The translations under genes were made by a program, and so were the position numbers. Positions 23,490-30,868 of a stretch of 64,000 nucleotides of DNA are shown here, piece after piece. The DNA is taken from the NCBI GenBank assembly GCA_023263945.1, contig JALQTW010000002.1, forward strand, positions 244,339-308,338, written 5' to 3'. Source of the stretch: Patescibacteria group bacterium (GTDB taxonomy: Bacteria; Patescibacteriota; Gracilibacteria; Peribacterales; Peribacteraceae). Below the pieces are notes generated by a model. It was given only the letters and a program-made list of their open reading frames with translations. It was not told where the DNA came from and searched no databases. Each line of letters begins with the position of its first letter. Position 1 is the stretch's first letter.

Positions 23490-24470
23490 ATGCCACTCAA
23501 TCTCCTGGATTATCTTCCAGACGAAGAGGAGCTACGAAAGCAAGCCTCTATTGCACAGAAGATCTCCAATCATGAACAAGTGAAGAAAAGGAAAGAAACG
23601 GAGTTTCGTGAAGAGATTGCAGCAATAAATGAGCATCTCGCTTTTGTACGACGTGCTTTGCCCTATTCCCTTAAACATCATACAAACGAGCTGGCATTCC
23701 TTTTAAAGAATGATGAAAGTCCTTCCGTTCTTGCAGAACGATTTTTAAAATTAAGGAAAAAATATAATAAATTTTTGAATGCAGTGAAAGCGAACGGTAA
23801 CCCATTGGGGACAAGAATTTCCAACACGGTTCCCAAGATCCGATGGTTTGTAGAAAAGGACATGCCCAGTGTGCTCGACCTTCGTAAAGATGCAGGATTG
23901 AGCGATAAAGGCGAAGAATCATTTATTCAGGAAATAAGAGGAGGAATCTCGGACATAATGACCCAAATTATGGATTGGTTTGATGATGAAGACAATGAAA
24001 AGGTAAGTCTTATGACAAGCAGAGAAGACGACCCCATGGATGAAACAGTAGAGGGAAAAATGAAAGTTCGCGTGTCTGTCGACGAACACAAAGAAATCAC
24101 AGGATTTTTTGCTTTTTATGAAATAGAGAACGGATACCACGGAAGGTGTCTTCTCGTTGATCCAGGAAATAAAAATTGGGGAATTCCTTCCCAGCAAAGG
24201 AAGAAAATTGGAAAAACAATGGTCGACGACCTAAAGGCAAGATTGCGTCCTGGTCAAAAAGAGAAGATTGTTATCGAGATTGATACCAATAATATTGAAG
24301 GAATGCGATTTTTAGCATCACAAGGATTTGTATTAGAAAAAAAATCTTCGAGATATACTTCTCATTCGAATAAACGACAGATCAGAATGATTTATGACCT
24401 GAATACACAGGAAAGGACAGATTTTGAAAACTTCATGAGCAGCATTATGAGGGATAAAACAGTTTCCTAA
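23490..24470 (+). CDS. GNAT-like protein with a long helical N-terminus
   Basis: 326 residues. The first 160 are charged and mostly helical (QASIAQKISNHEQVKKRKETE). About 195-300 follows the same plan as the upstream GNAT protein: ITGFFAFYEIENGYHGRCLLVDPGN, then QQRKKIGKTMVDDLKARL, IVIEIDTNN and MRFLASQGFVLEKKS. The acetyl-CoA loop is weaker than in the upstream gene. TAGACT ends 8 nt before the ATG, so it also has its own promoter. The role is unknown; a distant tandem duplication with new N-termini is likely. Confidence 0.6.
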   Translation: MPLNLLDYLPDEEELRKQASIAQKISNHEQVKKRKETEFREEIAAINEHLAFVRRALPYSLKHHTNELAFLLKNDESPSVLAERFLKLRKKYNKFLNAVKANGNPLGTRISNTVPKIRWFVEKDMPSVLDLRKDAGLSDKGEESFIQEIRGGISDIMTQIMDWFDDEDNEKVSLMTSREDDPMDETVEGKMKVRVSVDEHKEITGFFAFYEIENGYHGRCLLVDPGNKNWGIPSQQRKKIGKTMVDDLKARLRPGQKEKIVIEIDTNNIEGMRFLASQGFVLEKKSSRYTSHSNKRQIRMIYDLNTQERTDFENFMSSIMRDKTVS

Positions 24471-24517
24471 CAGAAAAAACAGAAAGTTCGTGTGTTACAG
24501 TACGTGTCATCCGCCCT

Positions 24518-25906
24518 ATGCCCAAACTTCCACTCGTCGCCATTATCGGCAAACCCAATACGGGAAAGTCGACGCTCTTTAACAGATTGATTGGAGAGCG
24601 AAAGGCCATTGTAAGCGAGATTGCCGGTACCACGCGCGATCACATTGCACACAGAATTGAAGGAACAAACGTCGATTATCTCCTGGTCGATACGGGAGGA
24701 ATGGGGGGTGGAACAACGGATAAAGATTTTGAAGATGATGTGGATGCCCAGAGTGAACTTGCCGTGAAGAATGCGGACGTCATCATCTTTTTGGTGAACG
24801 GAAAGGAAGAAATGACCGTTGCCGATGAACGCGTGATTGATGCACTCCGCAAGAAACGAAAGCGTCACGTTCCCGTGGTCATTGCTATTTCAAAAGTCGA
24901 TAATCCAAAGAAATCCGATGAGCTCATCATGGAATATGAAGCGCTGGGACTTGCTGACCATGTAATCCCCATCAGTGCACCACACAATATGGGAATTGAT
25001 GAACTAGAGGAAACGATTGAGAAAGAACTCACTGCACTTCACTTTGGAAAGCAACCACAGGAAGAGGAAGACGATGCTCCGAGGATTGCGATTGTGGGAA
25101 GACCGAACGTGGGGAAAAGTTCGATTGTGAATGCTTTCATGTCCGAAACACAGCGCTCAAAATCACCGTTGATCGTGTCCGATATTCCGGGAACAACACG
25201 AGATAGTACCGATACAGACATTACCTTTCACGGAAAGAAGTTCATTCTCACGGACACGGCAGGACTCAAAAAGAACAGAAAAACGGATATCGAAATTGAA
25301 CGCTTTGCGGAACTACGCACCATTCAATCGCTCGAACAAGCAGATATTGTGGTGCTGGTTATTGATGCCGCTGCCGGTGTGAGCAGGCAGGATAAACGGA
25401 TTGCCGGACTCGCTGTGGAAAGTGGTGCAGGACTGATTTTCCTTCTCAATAAGATTGATCTTCTCTCCAGTGAAGAACGGGTCAAACTCAATAAAGAGAT
25501 CGTGTATCATTTTCCCTTCTGTCGTTTCGCTACCATGATCCCCTGCTCTGCCGAAACACGAGAAGGACTTCTGCACATTTTCCCTGCCATTGAAGAAGTG
25601 AGCGAAAACCGTGTACGGAGAATTCCTACAGCAAAACTCATGAGCTGGTACCAGAAAGCGACAGGAAATGCTCCCGTTCGACGCATCGGTAAAGCAAATT
25701 ACATTACGCAAGCAGAAATCAAACCACCCACGTTCGTCGTCTTTGTGAGTGATCCGAAGAAAGTGAGCGTGAGTGATCTACGCTTCCTGGATAATCGCAT
25801 CAGGGAAAGCTTTCCGTTTGAAGGGACACCGATCAGGTGGGTAACGAAAGGAAAGCATGACGTAAGAAAAGAAAAAGACGAAGAAGGTTCTCATAATAGG
25901 TTTTAG
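24518..25906 (+). CDS. der: Ribosome assembly GTPase Der (EngA)
   Basis: 462 residues with two tandem GTPase domains. The first has GKPNTGKST (about 10-18), DTGG and SKVD. The second has GRPNVGKSS (about 193-201), DTAG and NKID. A KH-like C-terminal domain (about 370-450: PPTFVVFVSDPKKVSVSDLRFLDN) completes the family layout. It acts in late 50S subunit assembly. The final codons and the TAG stop come from a 7-nt-period array (AATAGGTTTTAGG), so the extreme C-terminus (NRF) is repeat-derived. Confidence 0.95.
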   Translation: MPKLPLVAIIGKPNTGKSTLFNRLIGERKAIVSEIAGTTRDHIAHRIEGTNVDYLLVDTGGMGGGTTDKDFEDDVDAQSELAVKNADVIIFLVNGKEEMTVADERVIDALRKKRKRHVPVVIAISKVDNPKKSDELIMEYEALGLADHVIPISAPHNMGIDELEETIEKELTALHFGKQPQEEEDDAPRIAIVGRPNVGKSSIVNAFMSETQRSKSPLIVSDIPGTTRDSTDTDITFHGKKFILTDTAGLKKNRKTDIEIERFAELRTIQSLEQADIVVLVIDAAAGVSRQDKRIAGLAVESGAGLIFLLNKIDLLSSEERVKLNKEIVYHFPFCRFATMIPCSAETREGLLHIFPAIEEVSENRVRRIPTAKLMSWYQKATGNAPVRRIGKANYITQAEIKPPTFVVFVSDPKKVSVSDLRFLDNRIRESFPFEGTPIRWVTKGKHDVRKEKDEEGSHNRF

Positions 25907-25980
25907 GTTCTAGGTTTTAGGTGTTAGGGTTCTCCTAAAAATCCTCTACAAAACCTAAAATCTAATACCTAACCCCTCTG
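25898..25980. repeat. Heptamer-period inverted array between der and the LOG-family gene
   Basis: Left arm 25898-25932: AGGTTTT, AGGTTCT, AGGTTTT, AGGTGTT, AGGGTTC. Right arm 25953-25980: ACCTAAA, ATCTAAT, ACCTAAC, CCCTCTG. The left arm supplies the TAG stop of der (25904-25906) and the right arm supplies the TAG stop of the convergent gene (25971-25969). Confidence 0.9.
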
Positions 25981-26580
25981 CTCTGTCCCCTCAATATCGA
26001 GCACCCGTCCATCTTCATGGATGGGAATGGGGTATGCAGCAATAGCAACTTCCAGATGATCGAGAAGTTTTATCGGATCATCTTCGAACACCATGTTCGG
26101 TGGTATTTTCCGTTGACAGAGTTCTTCCACAATATGCGGAATGGAATTTGAAATACCACCCGAATTCGTCAGTATTCCAATCGCACGTCCTTCATCGTAT
26201 GCAATAGTAAGTTCATTCAGTGTCCCGATACCGCCGCTTAAAAAGATCACTCCATCGCAGGATCGGATATTAATGACATCACGCTCCATGAAGCCAAGAC
26301 CGGTAAAGAGAATGATATCGTGATCGTGGGGCGATTTATATTCATTAACATGCGCATACTCTGAGTACGCCGGGGAAATGCCAATGGTCAGACCTCCCTG
26401 TCTCTTTGCGGCAAGCATGGCATCATTCGGCAGGCCGGGGCATGCTCCATTGATAAAAATATGTCCTCGTCTTGCAATTTCTTTGCCAAGCTGTTCGGCT
26501 TTTTTTTGGGAAGAAGTATCTTTAATTTGCGGTCCACTTGCAGAACCCATCACGCCGATTTTTAGTTTGCGACTTACCAT
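25969..26580 (-). CDS. LOG-family (TIGR00725-type) protein
   Basis: 204 residues starting at MVSRKLKIGVMGSASG; the longer frame is excluded because TACACT (26587-26592) lies 6 nt before this ATG. A Rossmann-like fold shows the LOG signature in altered form (LSGGIGTLNELTIAYDEGRA for PGGxGTxxE). FMERDVINIRSCDG is the conserved Arg-containing block. Members are nucleotide-binding phosphoribohydrolase-like enzymes; the Pro-to-Ser change makes the exact activity uncertain. The stop codon is supplied by the adjacent heptamer array. It overlaps the end of the upstream gene by 7 bases. Confidence 0.8.
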   Translation of the reverse strand: MVSRKLKIGVMGSASGPQIKDTSSQKKAEQLGKEIARRGHIFINGACPGLPNDAMLAAKRQGGLTIGISPAYSEYAHVNEYKSPHDHDIILFTGLGFMERDVINIRSCDGVIFLSGGIGTLNELTIAYDEGRAIGILTNSGGISNSIPHIVEELCQRKIPPNMVFEDDPIKLLDHLEVAIAAYPIPIHEDGRVLDIEGTEQRG

Positions 26581-27143
26581 GGAAGAAGTGTAGCAAGAAA
26601 TGACGAGTTCGTGTTTGAAGGAAGGAATTCTTTTTCGCACAATGTTTTGAGTGCAGGTTGTGTTCCGCTGGAAATCTGTTCACACCTGTCAGGATTTCCA
26701 GTCACACGAGCGAAACAATACGCAATCCAGTCTCCCCGTGAGGGAGCGTCATAATCAGAAGAAACAGCAGAGAGCACACTGCATTCGGTGCGGTCCCGCT
26801 CTTCTCGTGCCCACTCGATGGTTAAGAACTGGTGACGCGTTGTATCATCGGAGGCACTGGCAATGCCACGCCAGATGTCGTTGGAAGGAGCAGAACGCAT
26901 CACAATCTTCGTCACTTCTTGTTGTACAGAACGAAGTGCTGTGCTGGATATCTGATGAATGCTTTGCTCATGCACATGTGATGTGACAAGAGGGATCACA
27001 GAATTTACATCATGAAAGCTGATGGCACGCGGGAGAAGAGCGCCCACTTCTTTTACGTGCATGGCTTGCTCTTCCCCTGGCGGAACGAATGCCAGAACGG
27101 AAAAAACCGCTATGAAGCCCATGAATCCAAGCTGTTGAAGCAT
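26574..27143 (-). CDS. Hypothetical exported protein
   Basis: 189 residues starting at MLQQLGFMGFIAVFSVLAF, an N-terminal hydrophobic signal or anchor. TATAAT (27150-27155) plus AAGGAG precede this ATG by 6 nt and exclude the longer frame. The mature part is polar; near the end is DWIAYCFARVTGNPDRCEQI, a short two-Cys segment. No family was recognised. It overlaps the downstream LOG-family gene by 7 bases, although that gene has its own -10 box. Confidence 0.55.
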   Translation of the reverse strand: MLQQLGFMGFIAVFSVLAFVPPGEEQAMHVKEVGALLPRAISFHDVNSVIPLVTSHVHEQSIHQISSTALRSVQQEVTKIVMRSAPSNDIWRGIASASDDTTRHQFLTIEWAREERDRTECSVLSAVSSDYDAPSRGDWIAYCFARVTGNPDRCEQISSGTQPALKTLCEKEFLPSNTNSSFLATLLPW

Positions 27144-27149
27144 CTCCTT

Positions 27150-27155
27150 ATTATA
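27150..27155 (-). promoter_or_regulatory. -10 box of the hypothetical exported protein gene
   Basis: TATAAT on the minus strand, then AAGGAG, then ATG at 27143. The purine stretch would fall at or before the transcript start, so it is unlikely to act as a ribosome binding site. Confidence 0.55.
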
Positions 27156-27215
27156 GCACACTATTGCTCTTTTGAGAATGCTCGGAAACGGCTCCTTTTA
27201 GGGCTGAACGAGTGA

Positions 27216-28733
27216 TTATGGCATGGGATGCCGTGAGAAGAAATCCCACAGGACATTCGGTGCATCCACAGCAGAGCTTAAGGGGCCCACAATATTCTTC
27301 CACGGAACACAATAGTTATTGTAGATGTATTGTTGTGTAGTATTGCACGATGTGACAGAGCAGTCCGGATTACAGGCAGCAATATCGTACGTAGGATTGG
27401 CTTTTGGGAAATTGTGTCCTAATCCCTCAATGGAACAAAGTTCTATTTCTGCATTTCCAAAGTTCCATCCTGGAATAATCGCACGTTGATCGTACACAAT
27501 GCATTGAACAGTGGGCGTATCAAGAACGGTTCTCGTAAAATTGATGAAACGATTGATGCCCGCCCACGATCGCATAGAAACTGGGACAGCATTGCACTGA
27601 GTTCCTCCCGTTCCCACTGTTGGAATGCCTATCTGTTCATAGTATCGATTCAAACACGAACCACATATTCCTTCGGGCTCGGAGCCGTTATAGAGCGCAC
27701 ACGGATCTGCCGTACCGTGGATATGAAGAGTGGGAACAGATCTTGTCAAATGACTCCACGAAAGAATCATGGCCTGTCCGGCAATAGGGGCAATAGCCGC
27801 AATACGGTCGCTCATATCCACTGCCAGTTTGTAACTCATCATGGAGCCGTTGGAAAAGCCTGTGGCAAAGACACGTTTTGGATCAATGCCGTACGATGAT
27901 TCGATCGCATCGAGCATTGTCGAAATGAATCCTACATCGTCCGTCTGACGGAGTGCTGCTTCCCCACAACATCCTCCCGCATTCCAGGACCCGGACACTT
28001 TTCCAAAGACCATCACCGAACCGGACCCTTCTGGATACGCCACAAGGAACCCGTGCTGATCTGCAACAGGATTCAACTGGAATGTTGAAACTGTATTTTC
28101 TGCATTTCCTCCTCCACCGTGCATGGCAATGACAAGAGGCATGGGAATTCCTGCCTGATACGTTGGTGGAACGTGAAGAAGATACCTGCGCCGTGTTCCT
28201 CCTGTCTCAATCCAATATTCATGATCACCCGTCATGCCAGAAGAGCTGGAGGATGAACTTCCCTGTGGCACGGAACAAAAAATCGTGATGGGATTGGCAG
28301 CAGTGATGAAGTACGTTCTTCCTGCAGAGAACTGCGTCAAGGTTCCAAGCCCTCTCGTCGAAAATGCCTCTCCACTCCACCGTGAAAGAAGGGGTAATTG
28401 CATCTGTTTTTCTGTCACAAATCCATTCGTATATTCATAGACAAGCGGATCGTTTGCACCTGCTAAAACCAAATCATTCGGTGTTGCCCACTGGTATCCT
28501 GCAGGAGGAGCATCCGTTGGACACGTCATGAGTGCATACGTGTCCGCCGGAAGAAGAGCCCCAGAACCGTGTGGCAACGTGACTGCAAGGACCGGGTGTC
28601 CGTTGATCACAAGAGATCCTATTGCGGATTGCGGATTGATCTTCTTATACAGAAATCCTACAAAAAGAAGCAGGATTGCCATGAAAAGGAAAACACTCAC
28701 TTCAATGATGCGGATTTTTTCTTTACGATGCAT
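27216..28733 (-). CDS. Anchored PHB-depolymerase/feruloyl-esterase family hydrolase
   Basis: 505 residues. A signal anchor (about 12-30) and an N-terminal module (about 60-152: LMTCP, VYEYTNGFVTEK, RWSGE, GRTYFITA, IFC) are shared with the beta-helix protein at 5894. A poly-Ser linker leads to an alpha/beta hydrolase of the LpqC/Esterase_PHB type. It has the oxyanion loop AMHGGGGNAENT, nucleophile Ser in GFSNGS (about 292), the Asp in HGTADP and the His in GLGHNFP. Many Cys suggest disulfides outside the cell. The likely activity is hydrolysis of ester-linked polysaccharide or polyester substrates at the cell surface; the substrate is inferred only. Confidence 0.8.
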   Translation of the reverse strand: MHRKEKIRIIEVSVFLFMAILLLFVGFLYKKINPQSAIGSLVINGHPVLAVTLPHGSGALLPADTYALMTCPTDAPPAGYQWATPNDLVLAGANDPLVYEYTNGFVTEKQMQLPLLSRWSGEAFSTRGLGTLTQFSAGRTYFITAANPITIFCSVPQGSSSSSSSGMTGDHEYWIETGGTRRRYLLHVPPTYQAGIPMPLVIAMHGGGGNAENTVSTFQLNPVADQHGFLVAYPEGSGSVMVFGKVSGSWNAGGCCGEAALRQTDDVGFISTMLDAIESSYGIDPKRVFATGFSNGSMMSYKLAVDMSDRIAAIAPIAGQAMILSWSHLTRSVPTLHIHGTADPCALYNGSEPEGICGSCLNRYYEQIGIPTVGTGGTQCNAVPVSMRSWAGINRFINFTRTVLDTPTVQCIVYDQRAIIPGWNFGNAEIELCSIEGLGHNFPKANPTYDIAACNPDCSVTSCNTTQQYIYNNYCVPWKNIVGPLSSAVDAPNVLWDFFSRHPMP

Positions 28734-28774
28734 GAACCTATCCTAATCCCCTCTTCCGTGAACATCCACTTCTC

Positions 28775-29800
28775 TTACCGGAGATACGTGGCCTTGTTCT
28801 CATTATGCTCATCATTCGTGACGGCATAGTGAATCTGTCCAGAAGCATCATGGAGGTAGTACCAATACTCCGATGTTTCAGGGTGCAGTGCCGCCTTGAA
28901 ACTCTTCAGGCCCGCATTCGCGATGGGTCCTGGCGGAAGACCGCGATATTTCCGCGTATTGTAGGGAGAGTCGGCATCAAGGTCCGATGCCGTGAGAGGA
29001 TCCGATTGGTTTTGATGGAGATAGCGAATCGTTGCATCAACACCAAGACCTGTTTTTGCATCAAAACGCTTCCACAAAATACCGGACACGACAGGCCGTT
29101 CATCATCCATACGTGTTTCCTCTTCAATGAGAGATGCCATGATCGTGATCTCTGCAAGCGTTCGGTTCGATGATGTGAGATCTTTCGAAAGACCATTCAC
29201 GACATTTGTTCTATAGGTACCCAGCATGCGTTCCAGGAAAAATTTGGGAACATAGTCCGAGCGGGAAACAAAGTACGTATCCGGGAACAGATATCCTTCC
29301 AGTTTGGATCCAAAGCCGCTCTTCTCCGACGACGCATTTTGTTTAGGAAGAAAAGAAAAGGAAGAGAAATCACATGTGAACGCACAGTGGATGAGATCTC
29401 CAGCCTCTCCAAACCCACGCTCTGCAAGAAGTGCATCAATTTGAGAAACCGTGAATCCTTCAGGAATCGTGATCTTATCTTCGTCTGTTTGTCCTGCTGA
29501 AAGGAGTTGTGCAATATCTTCTACGGATTGTGATGGCGAAAGAACAAATGTTCCTGCCCTCAGAGATGTATCCAGATCGTGCTTGCTCACGTATTTTGTA
29601 AATGCGGAGCCGGAACGAATCACCTCTTTTTCTTCTAAGAGGGTGCCGATAGAACGCACAGATGCGCCGGATTCAATTGTGACAGGAATTTTTTTGGCGC
29701 TGTCTTCATCTATGGGATTCAGGCGATGATGATAGAGCGCCCAGGAAACAAGGAACCACAGAACAATAATCCACATTCCCAGCTTGATAAGTCGAATCAT
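28775..29800 (-). CDS. mltG: Endolytic murein transglycosylase, MltG/YceG family
   Basis: 341 residues. It has one N-terminal membrane helix (about 7-24), a LysM-like region (IESGASVRSIGTLLEEK) and the YceG catalytic domain with KLEGYLFPDTYFV, the catalytic Glu in MASLIEEETR (about 226) and the closing RGLPPGPIANAGL. It cleaves nascent glycan strands and so sets their length. The insert between about 135 and 165 (FTCDFSSFSFLPKQNASSEK) is unusual. TACCAT lies 6 nt before the ATG. It is the only cell wall lytic enzyme of this family in the window. Confidence 0.88.
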   Translation of the reverse strand: MIRLIKLGMWIIVLWFLVSWALYHHRLNPIDEDSAKKIPVTIESGASVRSIGTLLEEKEVIRSGSAFTKYVSKHDLDTSLRAGTFVLSPSQSVEDIAQLLSAGQTDEDKITIPEGFTVSQIDALLAERGFGEAGDLIHCAFTCDFSSFSFLPKQNASSEKSGFGSKLEGYLFPDTYFVSRSDYVPKFFLERMLGTYRTNVVNGLSKDLTSSNRTLAEITIMASLIEEETRMDDERPVVSGILWKRFDAKTGLGVDATIRYLHQNQSDPLTASDLDADSPYNTRKYRGLPPGPIANAGLKSFKAALHPETSEYWYYLHDASGQIHYAVTNDEHNENKATYLR

Positions 29801-29817
29801 GGTGGGATGGTAGCAAA

Positions 29818-29831
29818 TTTAGAGCACCATC
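29818..29831 (+). promoter_or_regulatory. 14-bp element shared upstream of coiled-coil genes (copy 2)
   Basis: TTTAGAGCACCATC, identical to 10394-10407 and at a similar distance from the following coiled-coil gene (ATG at 29895). Confidence 0.4.
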
Positions 29832-29894
29832 TAAACCCTTCGGCAAGCGCCGTTTCTTGCGGTCATTTGGAAAGCTCGCGATGATCTGAGGCCC

Positions 29895-30170
29895 ATGAAA
29901 TCAGAAGCACAGAACGGCCAGCCGGATATTACGCTTCATGATGTGATGACGCATCAGCAAATGATCGCACGAACAATGAGAGAAGGATTTGCAAACATAG
30001 AAAAACGTCTTTTAATACTTGAAACAGATATGAAAGAAGTAAAATCGGACATTTACACCATGAATAGGAAACTTCTTCTTGTAGAAACCAAAATCGATAA
30101 TATTGACGAGCGCTTGGACGATATAGAAATCATCCCTTCCATTGTAAAACACCTTCGCACAAAAAAATGA
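29895..30170 (+). CDS. Small coiled-coil protein, paralogue 2
   Basis: 91 residues: NGQPDITLHDVMTHQQ near the start, then a continuous coiled coil and the tail VETKIDNIDERLDDIEIIPS. It is clearly related to the neighbour that begins in its stop codon (ATGA overlap at 30167) and to the gene at 10469. It has no membrane or catalytic features. The tandem arrangement suggests that the two proteins form a heteromeric coil. Confidence 0.6.
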   Translation: MKSEAQNGQPDITLHDVMTHQQMIARTMREGFANIEKRLLILETDMKEVKSDIYTMNRKLLLVETKIDNIDERLDDIEIIPSIVKHLRTKK

Positions 30171-30472
30171 ACCATTCTTTATCTCAAAACGGCCAACCAG
30201 ATATCACGCTTCATGATGTGATGGCGCATCAACAATATCATTTTGGACAAATGAGAGAAGGTTTTCGAGGCATGGAAACCCGCATGGATAAACTAGAAAA
30301 GCGCATGGATACGATGGAAGTAAAAATGAATGGTATTGAAAAGAAAGTCGATCATATGGATCACCGGCTTATGATTGTCGAAACCAAGATCGACAATATG
30401 GCAGATACGTTAGATAGGATTGAAAGAATTCCATTCATAGGGAAAGAAATGCAGAAACAATGGAAGCGTTGA
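30167..30472 (+). CDS. Small coiled-coil protein, paralogue 3
   Basis: 101 residues. It repeats the opening NGQPDITLHDVMAHQQ of its neighbour and contains heptads of MDKLEKRMDTMEVKMNGIEK type. It ends VETKIDNMADTLDRIERIPF. It is translationally coupled to paralogue 2 by the ATGA overlap and lies 30 bp before ybaB, which has its own -10 box. Function unknown. Confidence 0.6.
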   Translation: MNHSLSQNGQPDITLHDVMAHQQYHFGQMREGFRGMETRMDKLEKRMDTMEVKMNGIEKKVDHMDHRLMIVETKIDNMADTLDRIERIPFIGKEMQKQWKR

Positions 30473-30490
30473 TCCGAAAGACAAATCCTC

Positions 30491-30496
30491 TATACT
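30491..30496 (+). promoter_or_regulatory. -10 box of ybaB
   Basis: TATACT ends exactly 6 nt before the ATG at 30503, the ideal spacing for transcription to start at the A of the start codon. Confidence 0.65.
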
Positions 30497-30502
30497 CTGC
30501 GC

Positions 30503-30781
30503 ATGTTCGATAAAGCAAAAGACATGTTTCGGCTACAGCGAGAAGCAAAACGGGTGAAGAAGGAACTCAAGAATATTCACGTGGAAGCAGAGTCCTCTGG
30601 TGTCTCCGTTGTGGTCTCCGCAGAAATGGAAGTCATCAGTATTTCGATCGAACCAGATGTTCCCCGCGAAAAGATTGCGGATTTCCTTAAAGATGCTCTC
30701 AACCGCGCCTTCAAGAAAGCGCAGATTGTCTCTGCAGAGAAGATGAAAGGCGTGATGAATGAGATGGGAATGGGGGCTTAA
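30503..30781 (+). CDS. ybaB: YbaB/EbfC nucleoid-associated protein
   Basis: 92 residues, the family length. N-terminal and C-terminal helices (AKDMFRLQREAKRVKKELKN; IADFLKDALNRAFKKAQIVS) flank the central beta-sheet (VSVVVSAEMEVISISIEPD). The family forms DNA-binding dimers. recR and dnaX, its usual neighbours, are not here. The TAA stop is followed within 8 bp by a heptamer-period array. Confidence 0.85.
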   Translation: MFDKAKDMFRLQREAKRVKKELKNIHVEAESSGVSVVVSAEMEVISISIEPDVPREKIADFLKDALNRAFKKAQIVSAEKMKGVMNEMGMGA

Positions 30782-30788
30782 CGAAGAA

Positions 30789-30868
30789 GACAGAAATCAG
30801 AAGGCAGAAGTCAGAGTTTGGTGAATGGTGAAATACTCTGCTTTCTGTTTTCTGCCTTCTGACTTCTA
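30789..30868. repeat. Heptamer-period inverted array between ybaB and the VirD4-like gene
   Basis: Left arm 30789-30816: GACAGAA, ATCAGAA, GGCAGAA, GTCAGAG. Right arm 30834-30868: TACTCTG, CTTTCTG, TTTTCTG, CCTTCTG, ACTTCTA. The right arm contains the TAG stop of the convergent gene (30868-30866). The unit (CAGAA/TTCTG) is the same as in the rpoD-dnaG array. Confidence 0.88.
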
